From positions 434,001 to 498,000 of the forward strand of contig BGZK01000078.1 of assembly GCA_005406025.1 (NCBI GenBank): 64,000 bases of DNA, given 5' to 3'. Shown piece after piece: positions 23,385-34,240 of the stretch (the stretch's first letter is position 1; the number at the start of each line of letters is the position of its first letter). A model generated the notes under the pieces. That model did not search any database. It was not told the DNA's origin and worked only from the letters and a program-made list of their open reading frames with translations. A program made the position numbers and the translations under genes. The DNA is from Eumeta japonica (lineage: Eukaryota; Arthropoda; Insecta; Lepidoptera; Psychidae).

Positions 23385-23520
23385 GCTTGCCACGCAGGCT
23401 TAACGCGAATCGGGAACTGCTAATGATCGTCATCATTATAGCGATGACATCCGCCGGGACAGACGGCTTAGCGTGATTTCCGAAGCACGGAGTGAGATAC
23501 GGTTCAAATTAAAAAAAACT
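23385..23520 (+). repeat. Retroelement-derived repeat, copy 1 of 3
   Basis: The motif GGCTTAGCGTGATTTCCGAA with GCACGGAG corresponds to GCTTAACGTGCTCTCCGAGG with CACGGAG at 33655-33850 and GCTTAACGTGCTCCTC at 59940-60080. Each is preceded by an AACTGCTAA or GGGCTGCTAA phrase. It appears to be a piece of a common retroposon. Confidence 0.5.
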
Positions 23521-24059
23521 TATCGCTCAATTCGTCCGTGGTCAATATATAGCGATTGTAAGCTAATGATATACCCGCTTGCTTGACGGAACCGTGTTCA
23601 ACCGCACGCTGCGCCCTCTAGCGCTAATATTTCGCTTCGACCTGCACCGCCGATTACGCGGGACATACTTTCGGTTACGGCAAATGTCGGAGATTTTAAG
23701 AGTAAGAATTTCGTTGTTATTGCTACTGTGTAGAAAACAGCATCATATTTTCCCATCTTTTTTATGAAATTATTCTGCATAAAATTTCTTGAAGAAACCA
23801 GCAACCCTTAAAATATTGATACACCCTTTACGAGCTTGACTTTGGCTGGTGGAGCAACTTTTATTGACTCATTCATTGAATAACTAAATTATGACAAGCT
23901 GAAAACTTCGTCTCATACACAAAATACAAATTTTATAGATTCTTTATCATTTTTAATTTTACTCAATGTTGTGACTTCTAATTTTTATTACGGCCTCAAC
24001 GACACTCCTCTCATATAGGTACATGCATTTTATGTCAATATTCTAAGTTATGCACACTC
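23521..24059. other. No gene seen
   Basis: Open frames at 23579-23804 on both strands over a GC-richer patch have no recognisable content. Confidence 0.4.
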
Positions 24060-24330
24060 CAAAAGTAAAGCGTTAACGTCCAGATGTCGCTGCGGTCGTC
24101 ACCGGTTGCATCATGATCCTCGTTATATATGTATTCCATCATAACATCCGAGATTTGCCGGCGTTTCCTTCCCTGGCATTAATCTCGGGCCGAGTGAGCG
24201 AGGAGGTCGCGAGCGCGCTGCGGTTTGCATTAATTAATAAGGCTTTCTTTTGGTCGTCTCCAGGCTTTCAAATGAAACGAGGAAAAATTTTCATTTCCGA
24301 CGTCGTCCGTTTATTTTGAGATACGAAACG
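24060..24330. promoter_or_regulatory. CpG-rich unique island 1
   Basis: The block has many CG dinucleotides (GGTCGCGAGCGCGCTGCGG near 24207) and an adjacent homeodomain-type ATTAATTAAT (24230-24239). It has no repeat match within the window and no plausible coding frame. A regulatory role is inference. Confidence 0.3.
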
Positions 24331-25039
24331 ACGCGTCTTATTATCTGCTTGAACTCCTGAGAAAAGAACGTTATAATATTTTTTAAGAAAAAAAAAACAA
24401 TTGTCCCTTCCTTCAAGCAAAAAATAGTGCTGTCGTTATCAATTTTTAAACAGTATCGTAACTTTTTGTACAAATCTATCGTCTTAATGTAAATACATGT
24501 ATTTATCGTTTTTCTCATTTCGTTTATCTAGACACGTGTGTATTATTTTAGTAACCTTGTTTTATATAAAGGTTTTCTTTACATAATACAATATATGAAA
24601 AATAACTTTTTTTTTTCTTAGTCACCTTATTCCGGTCTTAAGTTATCCTGCGTATTTTACATATTTGCATATATAATAAAAAATATAGGGCATGCAGCAT
24701 GTCAAAAGTAATTAGATGCTCTTACTCAGTAATATGCTATTGGCAAGTTGTAGTACATCATAAATATTGGAAATTTAGTTTTAAATTTAAATAGTAACAT
24801 ATTTGAATCCAAATATTTTTCTTTAGAATGCATATTTTATGAGAATCTGGCGAGGATTTGTTACAACAATGGAACTCAAATTGATGTGATTTTCGTTCTA
24901 CAATTTATTATGATTACTCAAAAAGGTTTAAATCTTCTTCAAAGTTTTCAAATTCTATTTATTATTTTTGATGAGTTTGCTTGCTTACGAGTAGCAGTTT
25001 TTAATTGTTTTTCAGAGTTGAAAAGCGATTGGGGAAGCT
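24331..25039. other. No gene seen
   Basis: AT-rich, no supportable feature. Confidence 0.5.
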
Positions 25040-25745
25040 ACGAAGAAGAAAGGTCTGGCGCCAACCGCACTCACTCAAGAAAATGTAGAAGGAGCTGAAA
25101 AATTGATAGAAGATAATTTAAAAATTACATACGTAGAACTTTAACAAGAACTAGGTATTGGATCAGCAGTAATGCAAACCACTATTAACGATCATCGCTC
25201 TCCGTAACCGTCGTTCAAATCGAACGCCGCACAGACTGATCGATAAGCAGAAAGATCGCGGGTAGTCTGGTGCCTGTCTGTGATGGAGAAACTCGACGGA
25301 AGCGAGGAAAAAATTTGTACGATGTGCTTACCGATAACGATACATAGTACAACCGCAACCCCGCATCGAGGCGACGATCGGTCGTGTGGTGTTTTGAAAA
25401 TTAACCAACACCGATGAAACGTTGTCTTGCGCGAAACGCACAGAGACAAATATTGTCATCACGTTTTTTTTTTGTAAGAACGGTCATATTGCTACTCTGG
25501 TGGTAATCCGAGTGGTGTATGACAGTTTGTGCACCAGCAGTATTGCAGCTAGGTGTGATAAGCGAATCGACCTATTCGATTGCTTTTGGACAATACGACA
25601 AAGCGGAGCCGCACAAGCCCACCGAAACATTTGGTTTTTTTAAATTTAAGAAACGTGTCTATCCTAACACGCCCACCATATTGTCCTGACAAAATGCAAT
25701 TTTTACTGGTTTCTCAAAATAAAAAAAAAGATGCTCTAGTTGCAT
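25040..25745 (+). pseudogene. Mariner transposase pseudogene
   Basis: This is a decayed Tc1/mariner-superfamily DDE transposase. From the N-terminal side: a second helix-turn-helix region (LTQENVEGAEKLIEDN then ELGIGSAVMQTTIND, about 25068-25190), EKLDGSEEKI (25286), SVVWCFEN (25379), the FFFCKNGHIATLVV block (25460-25510, normally FFGKTGHIATVVL), and LDNTTKRSRTS (25583, normally HHDNA.HT) followed by VSILTRPPYCPD. The last catalytic Asp of DFFLFP is gone (MQFLLVS). Frames change several times and stops occur at 25142 and elsewhere. Terminal repeats were not located. It is transpositionally dead. Confidence 0.85.
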
Positions 25746-26239
25746 GTATATCATATATATAATATCGAAATATAAATATCGAAATTTTTGAGATACCTGA
25801 AAAACAGTGGTCAGGGGTATTTTAGGTGGTTTAAACGCATAGCAAAATATGTATATACATTTTCAGAGTCAATATTTTTAAATATATAAATATTAGTAAT
25901 AAATAATAAATATAATTTTTAAGTACGTAGTTTTTTTGGCGTACACCTCATTTTACATTATTTACTTCTTATTTTTTTTTATTTTGTTTGTACGTAGCCT
26001 TACAAAAACCTTTCTCATTGTTTTTGCTTCGTTTCAAATTTACTTCCATATTGTTTATTATTCTCCCCTTTCTTTCTAGCATCAGGAAATACAGCAGTTG
26101 TTATCTAATTTCTAGCTTATAATTTTTGATGAAATACTATAAAATTGTTAATACAGTTCTTTTAACCATTATCCCGTTACGTGAAAAAAATGAACATACC
26201 CTAAGTTTCTAACAGAAATTTTCGTATTCCGCATGAAAA
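25746..26239. other. No gene seen
   Basis: AT-rich, T-runs, no supportable feature. Confidence 0.5.
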
Positions 26240-27060
26240 TCTGGTTAACAATCGCCACAACGCGAACACTAAATTCTCCCCAAAGGTGTGTGTCTACCAT
26301 TCTCACGACACGCTACTCTCCCCGGCCGAAGAACAAAGAAGCGCTCCCGCAGTAAAGGAGCGTTTCGCGCTTTCATAGCTGCTCCGGCCGAAAAGATGTC
26401 CCGAAAAGTGCTATTATTTCACGGGACATTAAGCCTTCGAAATGTCCGTCCGAAGAAATGTCGCTATTATCGTAAACCGTCGCTAATCCGAAACTTTTTC
26501 TCCTGTTAGCGGATAAAATGAAGAGTCCCCTGTATGTTTACGGGGAATAGCGCGATCCGTCACATTCACTCCGCGCCGCGGTCGCGCGCGCACGATCGCG
26601 CGCGCATAAATCTCCCTCGACTCATCGAGTTTTATCTCTCCACCTACGGCCGCTCCCGCCGCCGGTCGGTCTTGGCGGTGGCGTGAATCTTTCTCGCCAC
26701 TTAGGTCCTCCCCTCGCGCCGCCACTTATTAAATTACTTTTAACGACCCCCGCTCCGCCCCTAACTATGACGTAACAAATAATATTTTTACTCGGCGCTC
26801 GCCACAAATCACAAGGGAGCGGGCGGTATGAAAATTTGCGGTGTAGCTTTTACAAATAATATCAAACTGCTTAATTATTCCGGGGGAAAAGTTGCGAGGG
26901 CGTCTTTTGAGAGCGCGGGTCTCATCTGCGAAAGGGTAGTATGGAAATGTTTGTTCAGGAGTAGGCGCTGACGAGCTCTAAGTTTTGATGGACGGCGGAA
27001 TTATAGGAATTTCGGGACATCCCCTTCTATGCTGCCCCGTGCGCTCTCGGGGTTCTTCTC
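26240..27060. promoter_or_regulatory. CpG-rich unique island 2 (largest)
   Basis: About 800 bp with dense CpG, including a CGGTCGCGCGCGCACGATCG run near 26580, in an otherwise AT-rich setting. The frames are short and run on both strands without recognisable domains, and no repeat copy is seen elsewhere in the window. It could be a promoter, enhancer or an unrecognised first exon. Confidence 0.35.
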
Positions 27061-28039
27061 TTTGGCCGTAATTATAACCGTGGTAACAGCTTTTCATTAT
27101 TTTTTAGATGTAACAAAAAAAAGGACTATTTAATTTGTTGTCGTTGGAAGCTGACGTTAAAATTAGTTATCTTGACGCCCGCACTTTTCTCGACGCTGCT
27201 CGAGTTTGCCGCACGAATATGATATCTATTGATGGGAAAGATTGGAAAACTTGCTTATGTTCATTTCCGAAAACAAATATTTAGATATGTTGTATAATAA
27301 TACACCAAATTCACCTACGTATTTCATTTACCTTGTGCAATCTGTAGTTTATGTCATGTAGTACAATTTGTTGTTAATAAATAATAACGTAGTAGTAATT
27401 AACTCAGAAAGCCAGGAAATGATTAAAAACAATGATTAAAAAAAATATTTTTTTCCAGGAAAAAAAAGCCTATATAGATAAATTTGAAAAACAAAGCTTT
27501 ATCAAAAAGTACATTAATGTCGGAATTTTGACGCTGTTTTCAAGATACCAATGTATTATATATTGTATAAGAATTTTGCCCAGTTAAAGATAAAACAAAT
27601 TATGCCTTTTTGCTAGCAAATTTTATTTAAACCTTTTTTGTCCCTTAAATACTAGTAAAACCATAATGTATTTAACTGTCGTAAAATTGGTCTAGTATAA
27701 AGTCGATTGTTGCATAGATATTATTGTGTGTATCAACGTGTAAATTTTATTACTGTAAAAGATTTGTATATAGCCCCAAAAATTGAAATGAACAAAAATC
27801 TTTGCATAATCATGGCGTTGCATTTTTCAAACAATACGCAACAAATGGAATATTTTTCAGTAAACATCGAAAATTTTTGATAGCAATCAAAACTCAAAAG
27901 CGATTATCGTTAAAATTTTAGAAGTATAATGATGTATAAGGAACACTATTTATATATATATAGACATATCACTCCGTTTCTTTCTTAACGCAATTGAACC
28001 TCGAAAGGTTACATAGAACAGAATAAAACAAGATCCTAA
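27061..28039. other. No gene seen
   Basis: AT-rich, no supportable feature. Confidence 0.5.
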
Positions 28040-28420
28040 ACTCGACCGAGAAACCTTCCTCGGCCGCACGAATATATTAATCTCGCCCTTCGGAAGCTGC
28101 GCAGGCGTCCGACGCTAATGCCGTCTACCTAGCCACACATTAAAGCACTAAAACTTCGCCGGCCGGCTCGCCCCGCAAACACTGTTAAGAAGCTTTTACA
28201 CCGCCCGGCTGACAAAGGGCGCGCTAATAATTCTCCCTGCTCCCCGTGAAAGTCGTTTATCACGAACAATTTCCGGTGGAAAATCTCTGGAACGCCGCCG
28301 AGCCGAGCTTTTTAACGCGTCGCACCGGAGCGGCGCGTCGTTTGCGTGCTGGCTGGACGGGACCTACGCCACGCGAGGAAGGGCACGAGTCTAAGGTTAG
28401 TGGGCACGTACTAGATCGTA
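28040..28420. promoter_or_regulatory. CpG-rich unique island 3
   Basis: CpG-dense block with GGCCGGCTCGCCCCG (28160) and GCGTCGCACCGGAGCGGCGC (28317-28336). A 62-codon plus frame (28246) ends near a donor-like AAG|GTTAGT at 28393. Without an acceptor or a known domain, an exon is not called. Confidence 0.3.
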
Positions 28421-30097
28421 ATACGGGCTGACATAAATGCTGGGCTGGCTATGGGTAATCATAACTTAATATAGCTGATGTCATGTTACGTAATTTCATT
28501 ACCCGAATTCGTTTTAATAAAGCAATCAAACAATATAATATAAGAGTATTTGATAGGTTAAGAAAATGTAAAGATTTCTTTCTTTTGCAACGCGTCTTTG
28601 ATATTAATGCTTACATCCAAGTAATTATTTATAAAAAAGAATTATATTATTCATTAAATGTATTGAGTTTCACATCAGTTGTTTTATTTTTCGATGAATT
28701 ACTATTTATTTGTGAACTATGATTTTTAATTTTTGTTTCTACTTGTCATTTATTTTAATGTGCGTGGTTATTTTCTGTGATTACTATTGTTCCGTGTCAA
28801 TGTCGCTTGTAGAAATATAATTTATATAAGACGATGCCAAAAAAAAAAAAAGGAAGCTCGTACGTCTAACTACAGATCTTCTCATTCTACCCGACTCTAT
28901 AAGTCAAGAATCGCATCATCGGTTCCAATTATGAGGGACATCGACCACAGCGGTCAAAGAGGCAAATGGGAGGGAGTTGGAGAAATCTAATCCCGTGGGA
29001 GCTGTTACATTATCTTTTTTTCTTGCTAATTTTGTACGCGGCTGTAGCGCTACTTGATTTACAAAAGTAATTCGTAGAAGGTTTTTGTCCATTTAATTTA
29101 AAATTATATTGATTGTAATATTATTTATAGAAAATGTTACAGTATTTTATTTGCCCTCAGAATGTTAAACAATTATTCAGTCATCTATTAAACATTTGTT
29201 GAATTTCAAATAACAAAGTTCTTAATGTTTATCACTAAATGTTCGTGGCATCGCTAAACGGGTTCCGATTGTATTTATAATCTTTCCAAATCTTTTCTTT
29301 TTATATATGAATATATATTCGGCTTTTTATAATCAATCAATTTTACTCATTATAAAGAATGAATTTATGAATATGTATTAGCTTTACGGTAGTGAATTTA
29401 AAAATCAAAATCTTCAATACGATATTGTCATTCATTGAAAGTGGAATTGAAATATGCGCATAAGTTTTATTAAGGTCGTGATACGGAACATTAATTGCAC
29501 GAGTTTAAATCGCGCTTGAGCTATTCAAAAGAGCCATTTATATAATTAAAGCTTCAAATGCCACGAGTTCTTGCGTAAACTTTGATTTTGATAATTTAGA
29601 ACAATTTTAATAATGTTCCTGATCAATTTTGACATAAAAAGTCTTTGTTTTGGTATTCCACTAGACTGAGGCGCAAAAACAATGGCTTGTATTTAATCCA
29701 TTTTTTTGCTAAGAAACGAAATACTGCTGTTTGAAAGCAGTAGATTACAGTCGCTTATTAAGCATGACGTGCTGTTAAAAATAAAAGTACATATATGTTA
29801 AAAGTACCAACACAAGTTTATGTACTTTGTTTTTAATTTTTAGAATGCATCCATCAAGCATTGTAGTTTATGAAAATTTCTATATTTTGAGAAAATTTTG
29901 TGGAAAGCCAAAAACGAGAGAAATTAAATAGCGATTACGGTTCTAGATTTCTTAGAAATGCTAATGACGTTAAAGATAGAGTATTTTTTTAACTATCATA
30001 ATTTTCAGAAATCTCATTATAAAATAGTGCTTACACAAAGATTTTGCATTATATTTGCCTTGTTAAATGTCTATCTTTATACAGTTTATGAAAATTT
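28421..30097. other. No gene seen
   Basis: AT-rich. The 79-codon frame at 28483-28722 is not recognised. No repeat boundary found. Confidence 0.45.
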
Positions 30098-30153
30098 CAA
30101 TATTTCATAATGTATATCCGGATGAATATCCGGATATACATTATAAAATATTG
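30098..30153. repeat. Near-perfect palindrome, 26-bp arms, 4-nt spacer
   Basis: The arms 30098-30123 and 30128-30153 are reverse complements at 25 of 26 positions, including ATGTATATCCGGAT, with spacer GAAT. Single-stranded DNA or RNA would form a long hairpin. No flanking target duplication or transposon ends were seen. Confidence 0.9.
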
Positions 30154-30504
30154 GATACCACGGTTTTCTTTATAAATACGGCGCATACTTGTTCATACTT
30201 TGAAACTAGAGTACGTGCCTAAATCCAGATTTAATATGCAGTATACAACATTCATTTATAGATAATAAATGAGCTGTTCTTGTATGTTTGTAAGTGTGTA
30301 CGTAAATTTCATGCAAACGGCCCTAAGAAATTCGAAATGTAGTCATATTGTAAATTACTATTGAACGAGACCCGGAATGGTTTCAGCTTGGTGTTTTTTA
30401 TGAAAAATCTAATTTTGGCCAAAAAGCTTTCAAATGTTATTAAAACCAATGGTACATATGTTAATATAAACAATAAAGATGCTGCTTCGGTTACCATTAA
30501 TGTA

Positions 30505-30680
30505 TCTTCATACTAATATTATAAATGCAAAAGTGTTTCTGTCTGTCCGTTTAGCAGTCTGACTGTTACATTCTACTGCCTAAACCGCTGTACCGATTAA
30601 GAGGAAATTTGCCCTAGATAGTTTGACACCTGGGAACTGCCATAGGCTACTTTTTGTTTGTTTGTGTGTCTGTTCGTTTC
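30505..30680 (+). mobile_element. Helitron-like 5' end fragment
   Basis: TCTTCATACTAATATTATAA with AATGCAAAAGTG, then TCTGTCTGTCCG and CTAAACCGCTGTACCGATT, resembles the 5' start of abundant lepidopteran non-autonomous Helitrons, which begin TC. Assignment is from memory of the family. A matching 3' end was not located nearby. Confidence 0.4.
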
Positions 30681-31084
30681 TATGTTTTTTCATAGCTCAA
30701 TCATAGTTAAACTGATTTTAATGAACCTTAGGTACTAATAGATCATACTATTTTATAACATATAAGCTTCTGTCTGTTTATCTGTATGTCTAATTATAAA
30801 TCGCCAATGTCTTAACCGATTTTGGACATTTCTTGTATGTTTATCTGTATGATTCCGTATAACTAGAACATTTAAAAATCATTAAGTTTATGCTTATTGT
30901 TTGTCTTGTTTAAATAAGAAAATCTGTTAGACTGGACGATGACGATTGATAAGAAGACAAGGAACGAATATGGTGTGAGAGGGTGAAGTAGAGCGAAAGC
31001 GAAAGTAAGAGAGAGTGTCACAAATATGATGTTAACTATAAGCTTAATAAAAATAAGTGTGTGTGTATTAGTGTACATACGTAA

Positions 31085-31102
31085 GAAGTGAAACTTCTTT
31101 AT
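31085..31102 (+). repeat. 18-bp inverted match to the LTR end at 32017-32034
   Basis: GAAGTGAAACTTCTTTAT is the exact reverse complement of 32017-32034 at the 3' end of the LTR. It could be a remnant of an oppositely oriented LTR or of a shared repeat. Confidence 0.7.
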
Positions 31103-31570
31103 GACATCATTTTTCGAAAAATGATTTACTATTTACAACTTCACAGAAATTGGTTGAATAAAGTTAAATTAGATAAAGTTTATGCAAAAGGCTTTTTATC
31201 ATAGACATGGATACAAAAATAATACATTTATTTCACCTTTCTGCTACTAAGATTATAGCATTTCATTAATTATAATAGAATTATTACTATTATTGTTATC
31301 GTTATTATATATTTTGTAATTAATGGCTTAACTCACTGATATTTACAATCAAAACTAAGGTTAACCTGAAATAACCTTAAAAATAAATACCGTAATCACA
31401 CTCACGTGTTGAATGTATTAGAAAAAAGGTTTAATTACTTACTTCTGTTAGAAATCCACTGGAATTAGAATAAACATCTTTTATTATTTTTGCTAATAAC
31501 TTTATAAAATTGTTTTCGCTAATCACTTAATTGAAATATTATTTTTCACGTCACTACTGAGTTTCAGAAA

Positions 31571-31783
31571 TAGAAATGTTCAGAGTTTCATGTAGGAGAC
31601 TTGGTAATGGTATATGTACCTAGAAGGGTGATAGGTAATACTTTTCAATTAATGCGATGTTACAAAGGGCCATATAGAATTGTAGGAAAATTATCGAACG
31701 CTACATATAAAATCGAGTCATTCAATGAAAGAATGTGAGATATAGTTCATGTATGTCGGTTGAAAAGGTTTCAACTTAGATAA
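31571..31783 (+). pseudogene. Ty3/gypsy Pol C-terminus (integrase GPY/F domain)
   Basis: The frame reads FHVGDLVMVYVPRRVIG, then RCYKGPYRIVGKLSNATYKI, then VHVCRLKRFQLR and a TAA at 31781-31783. This is the GPY/F module at the end of Ty3/gypsy integrase, with the usual VH.xRLK closing motif. One in-frame TGA lies at 31736-31738. The catalytic integrase core, RT and Gag are absent upstream, so only the 3' tail of a retrotransposon survives. The stop codon lies about 40 bp before the LTR, as expected. Confidence 0.85.
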
Positions 31784-31824
31784 TAGGAAAATGTAATATA
31801 TATAAACTGTAAATAGATCTAGGG

Positions 31825-32038
31825 TGTTGACAGAAAGTATATGTGACAGGTGGCCTTAGTAACAGTTATGTTTATGCCGCGATGACATTAATAACATTGA
31901 ATAAATATGGCGAGTAACGGAAAAATGTTACCCAGAAATAAAGATGGCGCGTAACAGATAAAGATGGCGTGTAACAGAAAAACGTTACATTGCTATAAAA
32001 TTTCTCCCATACGCCGATAAAGAAGTTTCACTTCAACA
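31825..32038 (+). mobile_element. 3' LTR of the Ty3/gypsy remnant
   Basis: The block begins TGTTGA (31825) and ends TCAACA (32038), so it has the TG...CA ends and a 6-bp inverted repeat typical of LTRs. It sits just 3' of the integrase tail. It contains polyadenylation-like AATAAA (31900s and about 31938), a TATA-like GCTATAAAA near 31992, and three imperfect copies of an AAAGATGGCGYGTAACAGA motif between 31900 and 31985. No 5' LTR or target duplication was found. Confidence 0.75.
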
Positions 32039-32583
32039 ATGTATTAAAAATTATAATAAACTAGCAAATTATAGCAAATGACAGGGTTTTACGCTGCCTC
32101 TTTTGTCTGTTCTCATTCTATTATTGTAATATTACAAATACGTACGATAAATTGTGATGATATTTCGTTGTATGTAAATTAATACGCATAAAACGTGGGA
32201 CGTATTTAGTTGAAATTTAGAACACAAATTTAATATTTTCTTGTTTATAAGCATGATCAATACATCCCATTAATGCGTTCTTGTGCAATAATTTACAAGA
32301 AACCGGATGCGATATAATCGAGAGTGATAGCGCGATTAGAAAATAGAGAGATGCAGGATTGGAATAGAATAGGAAAACTTAAATTGAAAACAGTATAAGA
32401 TTGACATCAATGATAGCAGGGTTATTCTATATATAAAATGAGGAATTAATTATTTGCCCACGCGGGCAAAAACTACGATAGTTGTTTATTTAAGTATATC
32501 TTTTAAAATTATTTAGAACATATGAATAAATTTATTTTGCGTTCGAAGAAAATTTGTGTCAAATAGATGTGGATCAGTTGAGT

Positions 32584-32687
32584 GGGCAATATTAGTGTGC
32601 TAGTGTGCTAATATTGCCCATATTAGCACATTAGCACATCATATTAGCACACATCGAAACCTAGAGTCCCTACTCTAGGTTTCGATG
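32584..32687. repeat. Cluster of perfect overlapping hairpins
   Basis: Three perfect inverted repeats occur in about 100 bp. Arms 32584-32595 and 32608-32619 (12 bp, loop 12) compete with arms 32604-32614 and 32620-32630 (11 bp, loop 5). Downstream, 32652-32667 and 32672-32687 form 16-bp arms around CCCT (CATCGAAACCTAGAGT). The word TTAGCACA/TGTGCTAA recurs several times. No transposon ends were recognised. Confidence 0.9.
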
Positions 32688-32889
32688 CTCATCTTGCAGG
32701 GTGGGCACGAAGGTACGATTGTCTTTTCCTTTTTTTTTGCGTCATGAAAAAAGATAACTTTATTAGATCTGTTCGATGATGCCTTCAAGATATTTCAGCT
32801 TCTTAGAACTTTGTTGTAACGATAGCATGTAACTGACAAACTCTTCTTTTACTTATACTTGGAACTCATTTTTTTAATTTCCTCTATTA

Positions 32890-33510
32890 ACATTCAAAAT
32901 TTTTCATAAATTGGGCGGATACACTTTTCAGTCTGATTTTTGAAAATCGATTTTTTAACAAATCTGAACGTTCTAGCGTCATACAAAGCATTTCTAACAA
33001 TTTTCCGACAGATGTCTATATATTTGTATGCGTTTGCGTGTGCGTATGCGTGCTTGCGTGTGTGTGTGTGTGTCTGTCTGTGTGGATTGGTAGCAACGTA
33101 CTTTCCGCCGTTCGAAAGCAGTCCATTCAACTTAGACTTCCTGAACATTTAAATTAATTCCGATTAATAGATTTCGAGATATTTCAGTAATAAATACTTG
33201 AGATTTTTTTTAAATAAGTTTTTAACTACTCTACAAATCGATACCAAAATCAATCACTCTTTACCCAAACAATTACCATGAATCGCATAAAAATCAGTTG
33301 ATTTTACAAATACACTTGGAATAAAATTTCCAAAATGATCTCCCAAAATAGGTTTATTTGAGTATTTTTGAAACTACTTTACCGAAAAGCCTCAAAATCT
33401 AATCAACTCTTTTCTACCAAAAAAAAAAAAACTTCGATTATAATAAGCCGCATTAAAATCATTTCGAAAGACATCTTTAACAAAATATTCAATTAAAAGA
33501 TTTTTATCGA
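32890..33510 (-). repeat. CA-core dispersed repeat, copy 3 (minus strand)
   Basis: On the minus strand: AAAAGAGTTGATTAGATTTT (near 33410), then GAGTGATTGATTTTGGTATC near 33250, then the CA-type array (33055-33080 as GT on the plus strand). The first block matches copy 2 at 15180. The repeat of the GTTGATT module within this copy suggests internal duplication. Confidence 0.6.
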
Positions 33511-33654
33511 ACTAACAAAATTTTCGTAGAACCATGTTCGGTTCTCGTTCATCTTTTGTTGCTTACAAAATTACGTCGGTCTTTTTTTTTTAATTTAGAT
33601 TTTAGAAGTCGAAGAGTTTAAAACGTATTACATCCAACATCCTTTTATTTCGAT

Positions 33655-33850
33655 TGAGGGGCTCGGTCCTTAAGCCCTTACCACTGGTCCAGTGCTGGAT
33701 GGGGGCTGCTAACGATGCTCCGAGGTGCTTAACGTGCTCTCCGAGGCACGGAGCCTGTGGTCTTACTTTGATTCGAGTAAAAACTCATCCGTCATTTCTT
33801 CTGTAGTCAGAATCGAAACCATATCTTCTGGCAGAGGTCGACACTGTCAA
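33655..33850 (+). repeat. Retroelement-derived repeat, copy 2 of 3
   Basis: CCTTAAGCCCTTA, GGGGGCTGCTAACGATG and GCTTAACGTGCTCTCCGAGG match in order the copy at 59940-60080 and, for the last motif, the copy at 23385-23520. Confidence 0.55.
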
Positions 33851-33959
33851 CCACTGACCCCGTCACTGTTTGTCAACCGTAAAAGTTTGACAAACAGCAT
33901 ATTAGCATTTCCAAGCTATGCCCGTTCGGCCGCGTACACCGTTTAATCATAGTCGCGTT

Positions 33960-34240
33960 GTGAGCACATAGAGATAGTTAATTTTCTAATGGACACCGGC
34001 CGGGTGTTTGTCTTGCACCCTTTCCCGGCGGCCCGAAGACAAACCGGAGCGGTAATTAGCGGAGTGCTGAAGTGACGACGAAGATTATTGATAAGTCAAA
34101 CAGTATCAGGCTCGGGGGGTGCGACTTCGGAGCTCGGCGCTCTCGTTAAACATGAAAATTTACGAGCGAGGACAGGTTCCTGTACACAATAGCGATAGTG
34201 GCGACAGCATTGGTTGCTAACAGAATCGATCTACGTGGCT
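33960..34240. promoter_or_regulatory. CpG-rich unique island 4
   Basis: CpG-dense with CACCGGCCGGGTG and a homeodomain-type GGTAATTAGCGG (34052-34063). No recognisable coding content. Confidence 0.3.

Noticed and set aside
28246..28431. Possible host exon ending at AAG|GTTAGT
   Set aside because: The donor-like site is suggestive but there is no acceptor, no domain and no partner exon; CpG-rich composition alone keeps frames open.
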